DNA of 64,000 nucleotides from Chrysogorgia sp. JL179-B06. Taxonomy: Eukaryota > Cnidaria > Anthozoa > Scleralcyonacea > Chrysogorgiidae. The notes below the pieces were generated by a model. That model was not told the origin of the DNA, ran no database searches, and was given only the letters and a program-made list of their open reading frames with translations. Shown here one piece after another: positions 41,390 to 50,870 of the stretch. Numbering within the stretch: position 1 is the stretch's first letter; every line of letters starts with the position of its first letter. The stretch spans positions 297,501-361,500 of the forward strand of contig JAYKKM010000131.1 of the NCBI GenBank assembly GCA_035772405.1, in the 5' to 3' direction. A program made the translations under genes and the position numbers.

Positions 41390-41515
41390 AGTCTCGGTGG
41401 CTCAATGGTTAGAGCGTCTTACCGGAAATCAGAAGGTTACAGGTTCGATTCCTGTCCGAGACTAAGAATCATTTTTCTGATGATGCGGGCTTGACTATCG
41501 TCCATGTATCGTCAG
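41390..41515 (+). mobile_element. tRNA-derived SINE, GTCTCGG type
   Basis: The head GTCTCGGTGGCTCAATGG..CCGAGAC keeps a perfect 7-bp acceptor-like stem (41391-41397 with 41456-41462) and an intact B box (CAGGTTCGATTCCTG). The tail AAGAATCATTTTTCTGATGA is shared with the copies at 9.67 and 41.2 kb. The attached tail and multiple copies mark it as a SINE rather than a tRNA gene. Confidence 0.7.
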
Positions 41516-42055
41516 TATACCGGAAGTCGTAATTTGTACCCGAAGTATCGAAATATTAGCTGTGACGATTAGAAGAGAAATTACGTGTATGTCTGGTAAG
41601 TGATTTATTAACCCAGTTCGATGCTACAGATCTGTATGCATATATACGTAAATATAAACAATTACAGTTTTACCAAACCAGCTAAAATCAACATCTACGA
41701 ATAAATTAATGTAATAGCTAGATAATACATGGTTTTACTTTTCTAACAATCATATAGATTATAACAGTGGACTTACCTACGTCTGTGAAATTTTGCAACA
41801 GTATGGTATAAAATAAGTACAATTTGAAGCGGTGGAGAGGCATTATTCACAGCTTGTATGTTAAAGTGAAAGAGTAAGCACTTGGGTAATGTGTTAATTA
41901 TTTAGTTAAACAATTACACGAGACAGACATTTCTCTATTGTCATGAATCGGATGAATAACTTAATTATTTGATTTAAAAATAGATTTATATTTACTTCAC
42001 ATTAACATGTTTTAGAACAGGAAAGTCCATTACCAATTCGCCAAATCGAATATTC

Positions 42056-42112
<57 letters not shown>
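42056..42112. repeat. (TA)n microsatellite
   Basis: About 55 bp of TA repeats directly bordering a Penelope-like terminus. Confidence 0.95.
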
Positions 42113-42114
<2 letters not shown>

Positions 42115-42235
42115 AAAATGGTTTATTTACGATTAAAAGTTAAAAACATTTACTCGAGTTTCACGCTCAAGGCGATCATCAGACTGAAGATCATGTCAAA
42201 GAACGGGGGGCTTATATAGATAGTACCTGATTATT
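42113..42235 (-). mobile_element. Penelope-like terminus with decayed hammerhead core
   Basis: On the minus strand: CTGATGA (42182-42176), a short GC stem, GAAAC (from 42162), then TCGAGTA. This has the order of a hammerhead core with a short helix III ACTCGAGT, but helix I pairing is poor and helix II has a U-U closing pair, so activity is doubtful. It abuts (TA)n, as does the intact motif at 61.7 kb. Confidence 0.55.
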
Positions 42236-42319
42236 TGCATAAAATTAGAATTATAACCTAATGTTGCATGCATAAAATTACATGGAATTTTCCTAATTGA
42301 ACCTAAGGCTGCTTACATA

Positions 42320-43317
42320 AATATATATATATGGTCTTGTGATTATAAATTGGCATATTATCTTTAAAAACAACACAACGCTTTGGAATTTTGCTTTTAT
42401 TTGCGACATGTTTCGGACGTTACTAACTTCCTTCTTCGGGCAATTACATATTCTAACAGTTTGTAAATCTAATTGCATACGTTTGCGATGGTATGCTGAC
42501 ATCATAGTGATTGCGTCATATATGGCATGCGAGTTAATTAAGTAAAACATTAGCTGAATTTCGAATGGTAAGTACTAAATAAAAAGTAAAATAGAAGTTA
42601 ATATAGGTTATAAGGATAATTTTAAAATGATATCATCTTGTTGTTTGTTTAGCTCTGGTTTGTTAAGATGGCTATAGCTAGTATCCTTCTTTTAGTTTTA
42701 GTTGTAATTTGGTTTGAGCAGAGTCGAGAATGTTGAAGCATGATGGGAGATTGTTAGAGTTTTTACATTTTTCTGAAGTCTGAAGATGTTTGTAGATATG
42801 TGAGTTCTTGTCCGCTTGAAGGTGCTCATTAATTCTAGTTTGGAGATGCCTGCTGGTCTCCCCAATATATCGAGCATTACAGCCCGCACATTTAAATTGA
42901 TAAATTACATGAGACTTCAGTTGGTCAGGAATTCTGTCTTTGTTGTTGAAAATTTGGCTTATTTTAAAGCTCGAGAAAACATTAAGTTTGACATCTATAT
43001 TTTTGCAGTAGTTATATATGATGTTTCGTAATTTACTTTTGGCAATGATTGAGTATTTTCCAATGTCCGGTAAAAGAAAATATGTCTTTTTAGCTGGAGG
43101 ATCGTTTGAGTCAGTTTTTCTGGGTTGTTTGCTTTGTTTTTCCAAGTAGTTATTTTCACTTATCTTTATGATGTGTTCCGGAAACTGGTTTTTCAAGAGT
43201 GTTTTGGTAAGTTCTTTGAGATCGTCATAAAAGCCTTTGCAGGTATTGTTGATTTTGTAGGTTCTATCAATAAGTGTTTTTATGAGGCCTGTTTTATAGG
43301 AGAATGGAGCGAAACTA
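42320..43317 (-). pseudogene. Penelope-like element, 3' half with GIY-YIG nuclease
   Basis: Minus strand. The element's coding part runs from the Polinton junction (43317) to the stop at 42678. It encodes the region after the RT thumb (GLIKTLIDRTYKI) and the C-terminal GIY-YIG endonuclease (IYQFKCAGCNARYIGETSRH, with R and EH following). The nuclease cuts target DNA during insertion. 3' of the stop lies about 350 bp of non-coding end with GCCCGAAGAAGG and GTCCGAAACATGTCGC, typical for such elements. The frame is open to the junction and resumes at 60896 across the Polinton, where the RT-side fragment lies. The apparent N-terminus in front of the junction is Polinton TIR read by chance. Confidence 0.9.
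43312..43317. repeat. Polinton target-site duplication, left
   Basis: AAACTA, identical to 60890-60895. Six base pairs is the normal duplication length for Polintons. Confidence 0.95.
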
Positions 43318-43640
43318 AGTAGTATAGAAAGTGGGGATCCTAGCGCATTTTTCCATTTTTCATGTCTCAACTTTTTTCTCTGGTGAACGCAGCACTTTTT
43401 CCGTTTTTAGATTCCACATATAATTTTCGAGCAAATATGTGGAACCTAAAAACGGAAAAAGTGCTGCGTTCTCCAGAGGAGTTGAGACATTCAAATGGAA
43501 AAAGTTCGCTATTATCCCCACTTTCGAGACTACTAATAGACGATGTGTCGCATGGTTTGGAACCTATGAGGCATGTCTCAGCTAGTAGGCTACAGAGTGA
43601 GGTGTCTGGACGTGGCGCTAGACGTGGGGCTGCTGTGGGT
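43318..43640 (+). repeat. Polinton left terminal inverted repeat
   Basis: Begins AGTAGTATAGAAAGTGGGGA and matches 60567-60889 in reverse complement, stopping abruptly at 43640. The outer 217 nt (43318-43534) is itself an imperfect palindrome: AGAAAGTGGGGAT near the tip pairs with ATCCCCACTTTC at 43514-43525, and the GCAGCACTTTTTCCGTTTTT arm pairs with AAAAACGGAAAAAGTGCTGC, with the turn near 43426. Confidence 0.97.
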
Positions 43641-46600
43641 AGGGATGTCGCTCGTAACAAGATTATGTCAAGCAATATTGTGTATGATCCTGATATGGGC
43701 TTTATTTTAGGTCATGAGTTGAGTGGATTCCTTAATTCGAAAAGGTCTAAGAACTTAGCTATATTAAATAATAAAACGACTCTTATGAGAAGGTCTGAAC
43801 GTAAACGTAACCCTATTGTGGGTGGTAATCTCGCTCGTAGTGGTACACTATCGAGTGGTGGTGCACGTGATCCTGCTATGGGTTCTGGTAATTTAGTTAT
43901 ACCGAATATTAAGATGAGTTTTTTAAAGAGGATGTCTGGCTATATAGCTGATGCTAAAGCATTGGGATATGAGTGGATGGACCTTATTAGAAGGGGATCT
44001 AGAGAGAACGTCATTAATAGAGTCACCAGAATTAGGGAGGTCAGAGCCAGAGAGGTTAGAGAAAGAGAGCTTAGAGAAATTCAAAAGGCTAGACGCGATC
44101 TTAGACGATATGTGAGGAGGTCACAATTAAGTCAGGAGGCCTCAGACAAAGAGTACGAGAGAATCACTAGTCTTATTGCTAAGATGAAACATCCTACTGT
44201 TGTACAAAGGAGAGTTGCTCTCAAAGGGTACACCAAGTCGTATAGTGTTGAGGTGATCGACAATAAGGACCCACTAAAACAGCTAGTCAAGACTAGAGGA
44301 GTAGTGAGCTTAACTTTACAGAAGGAGTTAGATAGACTTAGAGGCCTAAAGTTTTCTGAGACATTGAAAGTGACTCTAGAGAAACAAATTGGTGACGGAG
44401 AGTCTGTGTTTAAGACGGCCTTCTTCCATAGCGTAATCAAAACAGTGGTTAGTAGTGTTGATATTAGTGGGACTACAAAGAAAGCTAGTGAGGAGATAGT
44501 AAATCGTATTGCTGTGTGGTTGTCAGAAGGTTCTGGGTGGGTTGTGGACAATGTTAGTGATCACTTTATTAATGTAGTGGTGTATGAACCTCTTAAAGGG
44601 TCGAGTTATATTGAGCTACCATTAGAGTTGAGGAACGCGTCGAAAGGTTTGATTAATATAAGGAACAACGATGACAAGTGTTTTATGTGGTGTCATGTGT
44701 TGCATAAGTGTCCTGTAGGAAAGGATCCACAGAGAGTGTCGAAGCATAAGAAGAACGTGGGTTCTGTCAATTATGAGGGAGTGAGATTTCCAGTGAATAC
44801 AAAACAGTACAACAAGATAGAGAGGCAGAACGGTATTAGTATCAGCGTGTTTGGGTACGAGGACATGCAAGCAGCCATTCCCTATCTACGTTTCTGAGGA
44901 GAGGTACGAGGATCATATGGATCTGCTACTTATAACGAATGGTGATAAACGACATTACGTATATATAAAAGATTTCGATAGATTCATGTTCAATCAGTCT
45001 AAACACAAGTGTCGCAAGAATTTCTGTAGGTACTGTCTTCAATGTTTTACTAGATTCTTGAGAAACATAAGGAGGTTTGTGTGGTGGTAAATGGTAAACA
45101 AGCGATCAAGATGCCAGATGAAGGAGACAACACTATCGAGTACAACAATTACCACAAACAATTAGAAGTGCCATTCGTAATATACGCAGACTTCGAGGCC
45201 ATCACAGAGAAGGTCGACAACGTGACAGCACTCACAGGATCGTACACTAGCGAGTACCAAAAACACACGGACTGTGGGTATGGGTACAAAGTAGTGTGCT
45301 GTTATGATGATAAATATAGTAAACCATTAGAGATGTTTCGAGGTAAGAACGCGGTTAGGAAGTTCATGAAAAAGATGTTAGAGGAGGTTAAATACTGCAA
45401 GAAAGTTAGAAAGGAGCATTTTAATGAGGACATGGTGTTGACCAGAGCTGATAAGGTTAACTTCAAGGAAGCGACTAAATGTCACATTTGCGATGGGAAA
45501 TATAAAAGTGGAGACGTGAGAGTTAGAGATCATTGTCATATCACTAGTAAATATAGAGGTTCAGCACATCAGTTATGTAATAGGAACTATATAGACTGAC
45601 TGATAAGATACCTGTCATATTTCACAATCTAAGAGGATATGATAGCCACTTCATAATGCAAGAGATAGGCAAGCTAGGTCAGAAAATCAACGTCATACCA
45701 AATAATATGGAGAAATATATGGCATTCATGTTAGGTAAACATCTAGTATTTCTAGATAGTTTCCAATTCATGAGCTCTAGTCTAGTCAACCTAGTAAACA
45801 ACCTACCAAAAGATTGTCTTAAGTACACGTCTGAAGTATTTCAAGGTAAGGAGTTAGAGTTGATGTCACGAAAAGGTGTGTACCCATATGACCATATGGA
45901 TAGTTTCGATAAGTTTAACGAACTTGAGTTGCCGTCAAAGGAGAGTTTTTACAGCATCCTAAACGACGAGCATGTGTCAGATACAGACTACGAGCACGCT
46001 CAAGAAGTATGGAAGACGATGAGTGTGGAGAATATGGGTGAGTACCACGACCTATACTTAAAGTCTGACGTATTACTATTGGCTGACGTATTCGAGAACT
46101 TTAGAAGAACGTGTAAACAGTACTACCAATTAGATCCTTGTCATTACTTCACATCACCTGGACTATCGTGGGACGCTGCTCTAAAGATGACAGGAGTGAA
46201 ACTAGAGTTGATGACTAACATTGATATGTTTCAGTTTATCGAGAAAGGAATGCGGGGTGGTGTCTCCTGTATAACACATAGACACGGAGAAGCTAATAAC
46301 AAATACATGAAGGGGTATGATAGTAGTAAACCATCGAAACACATCGTATACCTAGATGCGAATAACCTTTATGGTTGGGCTATGTGTCAGTATCTACCGA
46401 CTGGTGGATTTGAGTGGGTCGAAGGTTTTGACATCAACAATCTAGATAAATATGATAACAACTCAGACAAGTGGTTGATACTCGAGGTTGATTTAGAGTA
46501 CCCAGAGGAGTTGCACGATCTTCACAACGACTATCCTTTAGCCCCTGAGAGGATGAAAGTAAGTAGTGATATGTTGTCAAACTATTGTAAGACAATCCAA

Positions 46601-47611
46601 AACAAGTTTAGAATATCTGTAGGAGAGGTTGCAAAACTTATACCTAACCTAAACGATAAGAGTAAGTACGTCGTTCACTATAGAAACCTACAATTATACG
46701 AGAGTTTGGGAATAAAGGTTAAGAATTATAGAGCACTTCAATTCAATCAGTCACCATGGCTCAAACAATATATCGACTTTAATACGGACAAGAGAACCCA
46801 AGCAAAGAACGACTTTGAGAAAGACTTTTTCAAGCTTATGAATAATAGTGTGTTTGGAAAGACTATGGAGAATCTACGAAAGCGTGTGAATGTGGAGTTA
46901 GTAACAGACGAGGAAAAACTGAAGAAACTAACGTCAAAACCAACCTTTGTAAGCAGTAAAATATTTGACAATAACTTGGTAGCAGTTCACAAGATCAAAG
47001 AGACACTAACTCTAAATAGACCAGCATATGTAGGTATGTGTATTCTAGACCTATCGAAGACATTGATGTACGACTTCCACTACAATAACATCAAAAAGAA
47101 ATATGACAACAAAGCCAAACTACTATTCACAGACACGGATAGTCTAATGTACGAGATTGAGACGGAGGACGTGTACAAAGACATGCACGCTAACAAAGAA
47201 ATGTTCGACTTTAGTGGATATGATAAGTCATCTCCCTACTTCGACCTAACTAACAAGAAGGTTATTGGTAAAATGAAGGATGAGACATTAGGAGTCCCCA
47301 TCGTTGAGTTCGTTGGTTTAAGGTCAAAAATGTATAGCTACGTGAAAGAAGATGGAAAAGGTGGGAAGACTGCTAAAGGTATCAAGAAGAGTACCATTAG
47401 AAACAACATAAGACATGACAACTATAAAAGTGTCCTAACAAATGGTGAGCAAATGTCTCACATAATTAAAACTATTCGCAGCAAGAGCCACCAACTAGGA
47501 AGCTACGAAATAAATAAGATATCCTTAAGCTGCTTTGACGACAAGCGACATATACCACCAGACGGCGTGTCTAGCTATGCGTATGGACATTACAAAATAG
47601 TCCAAAATTAG
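43362..47611 (+). pseudogene. polB: Protein-primed family B DNA polymerase (Polinton PolB), three frameshifts
   Basis: Replicates the element from its ends. An N-terminal region with basic repeats leads to a block with DKCFMWCHVLHKCP and FGYED. After frame changes come a CxxC..C zinc-like segment (HKCRKNFCRYCLQCF), ExoI (YADFEAI), an HNH-like CHICDG..RVRDHCH insert, ExoII (NLRGYDSHF), ExoIII (YLKSDVLLLADVF), PolA (YLDANNLYGWAM), PolB motif (FFKLMNNSVFGKTMENLRKR) and PolC (FTDTDSLMYE). All catalytic aspartates are present. Breaks lie near 44870, 45057 and 45592; each needs one base to restore the family order. The first ATG (43362) lies inside the TIR; a later start such as 43669 is equally possible. 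It ends 3 nt inside the opposing small zinc-finger gene. Confidence 0.93.
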
Positions 47612-47787
47612 ATGTTCAAACTTCTCAAATGTTTTTTAGTCTTTAGGTGTGAACTCTTGGAAGCTACATGATAAGATCTCTTACATGCCTCACACTCCCA
47701 TTTATGAGTTCTCATCCACTCTTTAGTTTTAGCTCTAACTGCTCTTAAAGCTTCTTCTTTTGTTTTATAAATTTTTGGTCTTGCCAT
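47608..47787 (-). CDS. Small C2H2-like zinc-finger protein, 59 aa
   Basis: Starts MARPKIYKTKEEALRAV and contains one finger of the form C-x2-C-x11-H-x5-H (WECEACKRSYHV..SSHLKTKKH). Strongly basic (many K/R), so nucleic-acid binding is plausible. Its ATG overlaps the stop of the VLTF3-like gene (TAATG), and its stop overlaps the PolB stop from the other strand, so the packing is extremely tight. An AT-rich ACATATAGTAATATATA motif precedes the ATG. Its function in the element is unknown. Confidence 0.75.
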   Translation of the reverse strand: MARPKIYKTKEEALRAVRAKTKEWMRTHKWECEACKRSYHVASKSSHLKTKKHLRSLNI

Positions 47788-48419
47788 TATATATTACTAT
47801 ATGTTTTATTTATCCACTCGTTGTAGTATGGATCTCCTGTCCCATCCCAACCTAGATCCTTGTATACTACACTATACAGGTTATACTCGAATCGCACCTT
47901 GACCTTACCAGGTTTGAGGTCGTTAAAACTACATCTCAACTCTATACCTCTTCTAGAGCATATTCTTATGACATAGAAAATATATTTCGATATGTTCTTG
48001 ACAATCAGTTTGTTTCTTTTAAGAGAACATATTATCTCTATAAAATCACTGACCACTATTGGTATGTCACTCTCATTAACTAGTCTTTTACTAGTCAACA
48101 TTCTCTCTAGCCACTTACTATAACTATGAGCCGATTTCTTATACATCCAAATATTAGGTATGAAGTTTCTCACACGTCCGTAGGTAGTCTCTCCACACTT
48201 GTTACAACTAAATACACCATCTTCGATTTGAGTTCTGTGGTTACTACACTCGTAACAGTATGTGGTGTCATGCCACTTTTTTGGTGTTGCGTCCCTACTT
48301 CCGTTCTTGATCTCGTCCAATGTGTACCCTAATGTAGTACCACTCCACTTTTTTGATGTCTCAATCTCGTCCAATGTGTACCCAGCATAGAACATTCTCG
48401 TCGTACGTTCGTCAACCAT
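47787..48419 (-). CDS. VLTF3-like zinc-ribbon transcription factor, 210 aa
   Basis: N-terminal zinc ribbon with two CxxC knuckles (CYECSN near residue 53 and CNKCGE near residue 69). Then comes the pattern YKKSAHSYSKWLERM..SDIPIVVSDFIEII, which recalls the late transcription factor VLTF3 family of large eukaryotic DNA viruses (an aromatic-K..H..WL core, then IP-x-x-V). An octapeptide-like unit, YTLDEI plus a KKW-T segment, is duplicated near the N-terminus. Family members direct late gene transcription; that role here is inferred. It heads a minus-strand run and is preceded by AGTATAGTAACTTAG. The alternative is another zinc-ribbon DNA-binding protein. Confidence 0.6.
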   Translation of the reverse strand: MVDERTTRMFYAGYTLDEIETSKKWSGTTLGYTLDEIKNGSRDATPKKWHDTTYCYECSNHRTQIEDGVFSCNKCGETTYGRVRNFIPNIWMYKKSAHSYSKWLERMLTSKRLVNESDIPIVVSDFIEIICSLKRNKLIVKNISKYIFYVIRICSRRGIELRCSFNDLKPGKVKVRFEYNLYSVVYKDLGWDGTGDPYYNEWINKTYSNI

Positions 48420-48449
48420 CTAAGTTACTATACTATTTATATCTTTAGA

Positions 48450-48641
48450 CTATAGTGTAGTAACTTTGTGGTTGTCGGTTAATGTCTCCCACTCACACTT
48501 TATTGCCGTGACCTGTTTTAGAGCGTATGACAGTGATTGTTCCAACTCTTCTATCTGACGAGTTTGGTAAAAGAGTACCTCTGTCAAGTTACGCTTTTTG
48601 TTAAATTCCATAGCCATCTCCTTCAAAGTTTTAGTGCTCAT
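48450..48641 (-). CDS. Small coiled-coil protein, 63 aa, unknown
   Basis: Unrecognised. The sequence is charged with heptad-like hydrophobics (QTRQIEELEQSLSYALKQV), consistent with a short coiled coil. Its ATG is preceded directly by TAGAGTAGTATA and overlaps the stop of the upstream 138-aa gene (TAATG). That overlap and the promoter-like motif support a real gene. Confidence 0.6.
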   Translation of the reverse strand: MSTKTLKEMAMEFNKKRNLTEVLFYQTRQIEELEQSLSYALKQVTAIKCEWETLTDNHKVTTL

Positions 48642-49057
48642 TATACTACTCTATATATTAAGTAACCTAAAGGTAGTCCAACAACTCCAACGAATACCAT
48701 TTGATATTCTTTCATCTCATCTGAGGGTTTGTAATAGTCTGACAACTCAGGCTCTTTACTAAATGTCTTCCCATCATACTGTATCGTCAGTACTTGTCTT
48801 AGTTGATCCAGAGCGTGGTTTGTGTCGTTTATGTCTGCGTTAGCATCTGACAACTGTTGTCTTAATTCCTGAATTTTATCTCTCTGACGAATCTCGTTCT
48901 CGTAGAACTTTCCTTTCGCTCTTGCAAGACTCTCCAATGCTTTGTTGTGTCTCTTTATCTCTGTCTCGTAGCCGGTGTGGTTTAGCTTGCTGAATATAAA
49001 TCCAGCTCCTGCGAATGCTATGGCGTTGAACAAACCACCCGCTATCACGCTAGCCAT
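48641..49057 (-). CDS. Two-TM coiled-coil protein, 138 aa, unknown
   Basis: N-terminal hydrophobic segment (residues about 4-24, GGLFNAIAFAGAGFIFSKL), a long charged helical middle (NEIRQRDKIQELRQQLSDAN), and a C-terminal hydrophobic segment (MVFVGVVGLPLGYLIYRVV). This suggests a membrane-anchored or virion-internal protein with a coiled-coil rod. No family recognised. ATG preceded by AATATAGCGTAATATATA. It belongs to the tightly spaced minus-strand cluster. Confidence 0.65.
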   Translation of the reverse strand: MASVIAGGLFNAIAFAGAGFIFSKLNHTGYETEIKRHNKALESLARAKGKFYENEIRQRDKIQELRQQLSDANADINDTNHALDQLRQVLTIQYDGKTFSKEPELSDYYKPSDEMKEYQMVFVGVVGLPLGYLIYRVV

Positions 49058-49073
49058 TATATATTACGCTATA

Positions 49074-49307
49074 TTACTTTGAAAATGGATCTACAGGTAA
49101 GTATTTCTTACTCTGTGCCCACTTGACAAGTAGCGTTGAGACACCTACAGCAGTCGCTAACTTGAGGGTGCCCTTCACTGATTCAGTGGTGCCTAACGGT
49201 TCTTTCAGTACTTTCTTTGATGCCATAGATACGGCTACAGCTCCAGCAGTCACGATGGCTGCGTCATATAGCTCGTTCATCAGTTCTTTTCTCTCTATTG
49301 ATGCCAT
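49074..49307 (-). CDS. Small membrane-associated protein, 77 aa, unknown
   Basis: Contains two moderately hydrophobic stretches (AAIVTAGAVAVSMAS and LKLATAVGVSTLLVKWA) separated by a charged linker. A hairpin-like membrane topology is possible. The start codon is immediately preceded by CATGTCGTATAGTAT, the promoter-like motif of this element. No family recognised. Confidence 0.6.
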   Translation of the reverse strand: MASIERKELMNELYDAAIVTAGAVAVSMASKKVLKEPLGTTESVKGTLKLATAVGVSTLLVKWAQSKKYLPVDPFSK

Positions 49308-49324
49308 ATACTATACGACATGTT

Positions 49325-49624
49325 TTAATCGAGGCTGTCGAGTTTACGTGATGGTTTTATAACGACGTTCTTAGGCTCTTCGATCACTACTTGTTTGTCT
49401 TGCCTAATCGTGTAATACAGTGAACCAGCGGCTATTATCACTCCTATAGTACCTATGATGTATCCGTAGTTAAAACTATCGTCCTCACTTATCACTCTCT
49501 CTCTCATCTTCCTCTCTTTTGCAGCTTTATATATAGCAGCCAACCGTTTGCCTGCCTCTACTCTCTTAGGGTCTTTAGTCCTTGTTGTTGACGTTATAAT
49601 AGGTACGGACTCGTTGTCAGTCAT
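49325..49624 (-). CDS. Single-TM protein, 99 aa, unknown
   Basis: A basic N-terminal half (KDPKRVEAGKRLAAIYKAAK) is followed by one clear transmembrane segment (YGYIIGTIGVIIAAGSLYY) and a charged tail. It may be a small virion membrane or capsid-associated protein; inference only. Preceded by ACGTATAATATAG directly before the ATG. Confidence 0.65.
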   Translation of the reverse strand: MTDNESVPIITSTTRTKDPKRVEAGKRLAAIYKAAKERKMRERVISEDDSFNYGYIIGTIGVIIAAGSLYYTIRQDKQVVIEEPKNVVIKPSRKLDSLD

Positions 49625-49682
49625 CTATATTATACGTGATATCTCGTCACAGACCATCTCACAGACCATCTCACAGATTATC

Positions 49683-50117
49683 TCATAGATAGAGTATTCG
49701 ATGAAAATATCTTTGATGATTAGATAGTGTGGTTTCACTCTTAAATCTCCTATTGCAGTACTCACACAGAACTCTAGAGTCTCTCATATATGTCTCTATG
49801 AAGTGTATCACCTGGTGTTGGTCTGAGGATAGTAATGTGTTGTACCCTTGTGATCTTAGTCTCCTTAATACCCTCATCTGGTTATTCCTAATAACCCCAT
49901 TACCTTTCGGTGTTTTTAACTCTATAGCAAACCCATTATATCTCTTGTGTAGTTGCGGAACTATCAAATCTGGTTGTCCACCACTGTAACCCTTCTTCCA
50001 TCCATCTATTCTTTTAGTAGATGTGTCTTGGTACTCTCCCAACCCTGGGATGACTATTGTTGGATGATACTCTCTAATATATTTTACAATGTCGTGGTGT
50101 AAATCTGTCTCGTTCAT
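49683..50117 (-). CDS. VRR-NUC nuclease with C-terminal C2H2 finger, 144 aa
   Basis: Residues about 30-100 fit the VRR-NUC fold of the PD-(D/E)xK nucleases: GYSGGQPDLIVP gives the catalytic D, GFAIELKTPKG gives ExK, and a later Q (NNQMRVLRRL) completes the active-site pattern. A C2H2 finger follows (CEYCNRRF..LSNHQRYFH). VRR-NUC proteins act on branched or structured DNA, which would suit resolution of replication intermediates. The ATG lacks the promoter-like motif of its neighbours, and the frame upstream is open and encodes the end of a Bro-N domain, so it may originally have been one polypeptide with that gene. Confidence 0.8.
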   Translation of the reverse strand: MNETDLHHDIVKYIREYHPTIVIPGLGEYQDTSTKRIDGWKKGYSGGQPDLIVPQLHKRYNGFAIELKTPKGNGVIRNNQMRVLRRLRSQGYNTLLSSDQHQVIHFIETYMRDSRVLCEYCNRRFKSETTLSNHQRYFHRILYL

Positions 50118-50491
50118 TATTGATAACTGGTTGCATTGTGTGTACTGACCCGTCTTTCTAATAGACGGTAGGACTTCTGTGAATACCCATTTTTGAAACT
50201 TATTGGCTGACTCGAGTTTCGACGAGAAGACTATAGAGAGTAAACTCCTGGCTCCGATATGAGTATCATGTTTGGTTGCAAGTTTAAAGGGGGGCGTGAT
50301 TCGCGCCCCCCTTCAAACACCTCTCGTTTGACCTTATATATATCGTCAACGTGTACACTGATAGCCCACTTCGCGTTTTTATACCCTAGTGCCTTAGCGA
50401 CTTCTTTTCCATATAACCATATATTGTCTCCATCTTTAATAGTCGTGACTGAATTGTTCTCAAAACTGAAATTTTTGACAAGGCTCGTCAT
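50118..50491 (-). pseudogene. Bro-N domain protein, frameshifted
   Basis: Starts at ATG 50491 (MTSLVKNFSFEN), chosen because ACAGCATATTATAT stands directly before it, rather than the longer frame from 50533. The Bro-N pattern is clear: IWLYGKEVAKALGYKNAKWAI, then ISEPGVYSL. The frame then stops at 50231, but the rest of the domain (SANKFQKWVFTEVLPSIRKTG) continues in another frame, so one base is lost or gained near 50233. That second frame runs on without a stop into the VRR-NUC gene. Bro-N proteins of DNA viruses and phages bind DNA; the role here is unknown. Confidence 0.75.
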
Positions 50492-50524
50492 ATATAATAT
50501 GCTGTGTGTAATATTATAAGTGAC

Positions 50525-50559
50525 TCTGACCAAGGTCCCAAAATGGGACCTTGGTCAGA
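50525..50559. terminator. Perfect 16-bp-arm hairpin, copy 1
   Basis: TCTGACCAAGGTCCCA, loop AAA, then its exact complement. Shares the core GGTCCCAAAATGGGACC with a second hairpin 26 bp downstream. The role (terminator, processing or replication signal) is unknown. Confidence 0.6.
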
Positions 50560-50584
50560 CTAGTCTATTTTATCACTCAAAAAG

Positions 50585-50609
50585 CTGAGGTCCCAAAATG
50601 GGACCTCAG
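50585..50609. terminator. Perfect 11-bp-arm hairpin, copy 2
   Basis: CTGAGGTCCCA, loop AAA, TGGGACCTCAG, followed by TTTT on the plus strand. Same core as the first hairpin, with different outer arms. Confidence 0.6.
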
Positions 50610-50870
50610 TTTTCGTCGTCTTTTATGCGGAAAACACCCTTGGTTCTGATATATAGACAGTATGTGATTGTGTATTCAAAGGGGGCGTCGAAACGACGGT
50701 GCCTAAAAAACAATATAACTTATACCATTTTGGGGAGTTGGTCAAAACGAGCTCCTAATTGGTGGTACTTCTGTGAACACCTACTCTTGGAACTTGTTGA
50801 CTGACACACCACTGGTTCTTATGTGTAGACCCGTGTTTAAAGTGGGGCGTGATTCGACGCCCCCTTGTGT
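50610..50870 (-). pseudogene. Bro-N scraps
   Basis: Minus strand shows degenerate echoes of the Bro-N gene: GTCGAATCACGCCCCACTTT near 50855 resembles its GGRESRPPLN segment, and GTGTTCACAGAAGTACC near 50770 resembles WVFTEVLPS. A further GGGGGCGTCGAA block is at 50680. These look like leftovers of a duplicated Bro gene, and they now supply the tail of the neighbouring 189-aa frame. Confidence 0.55.

Noticed and set aside
43318..43370. Start MRHEKWKNALG.. of the minus-strand GIY-YIG frame
   Set aside because: These residues come from the Polinton TIR read backwards; the real frame begins at the target duplication.
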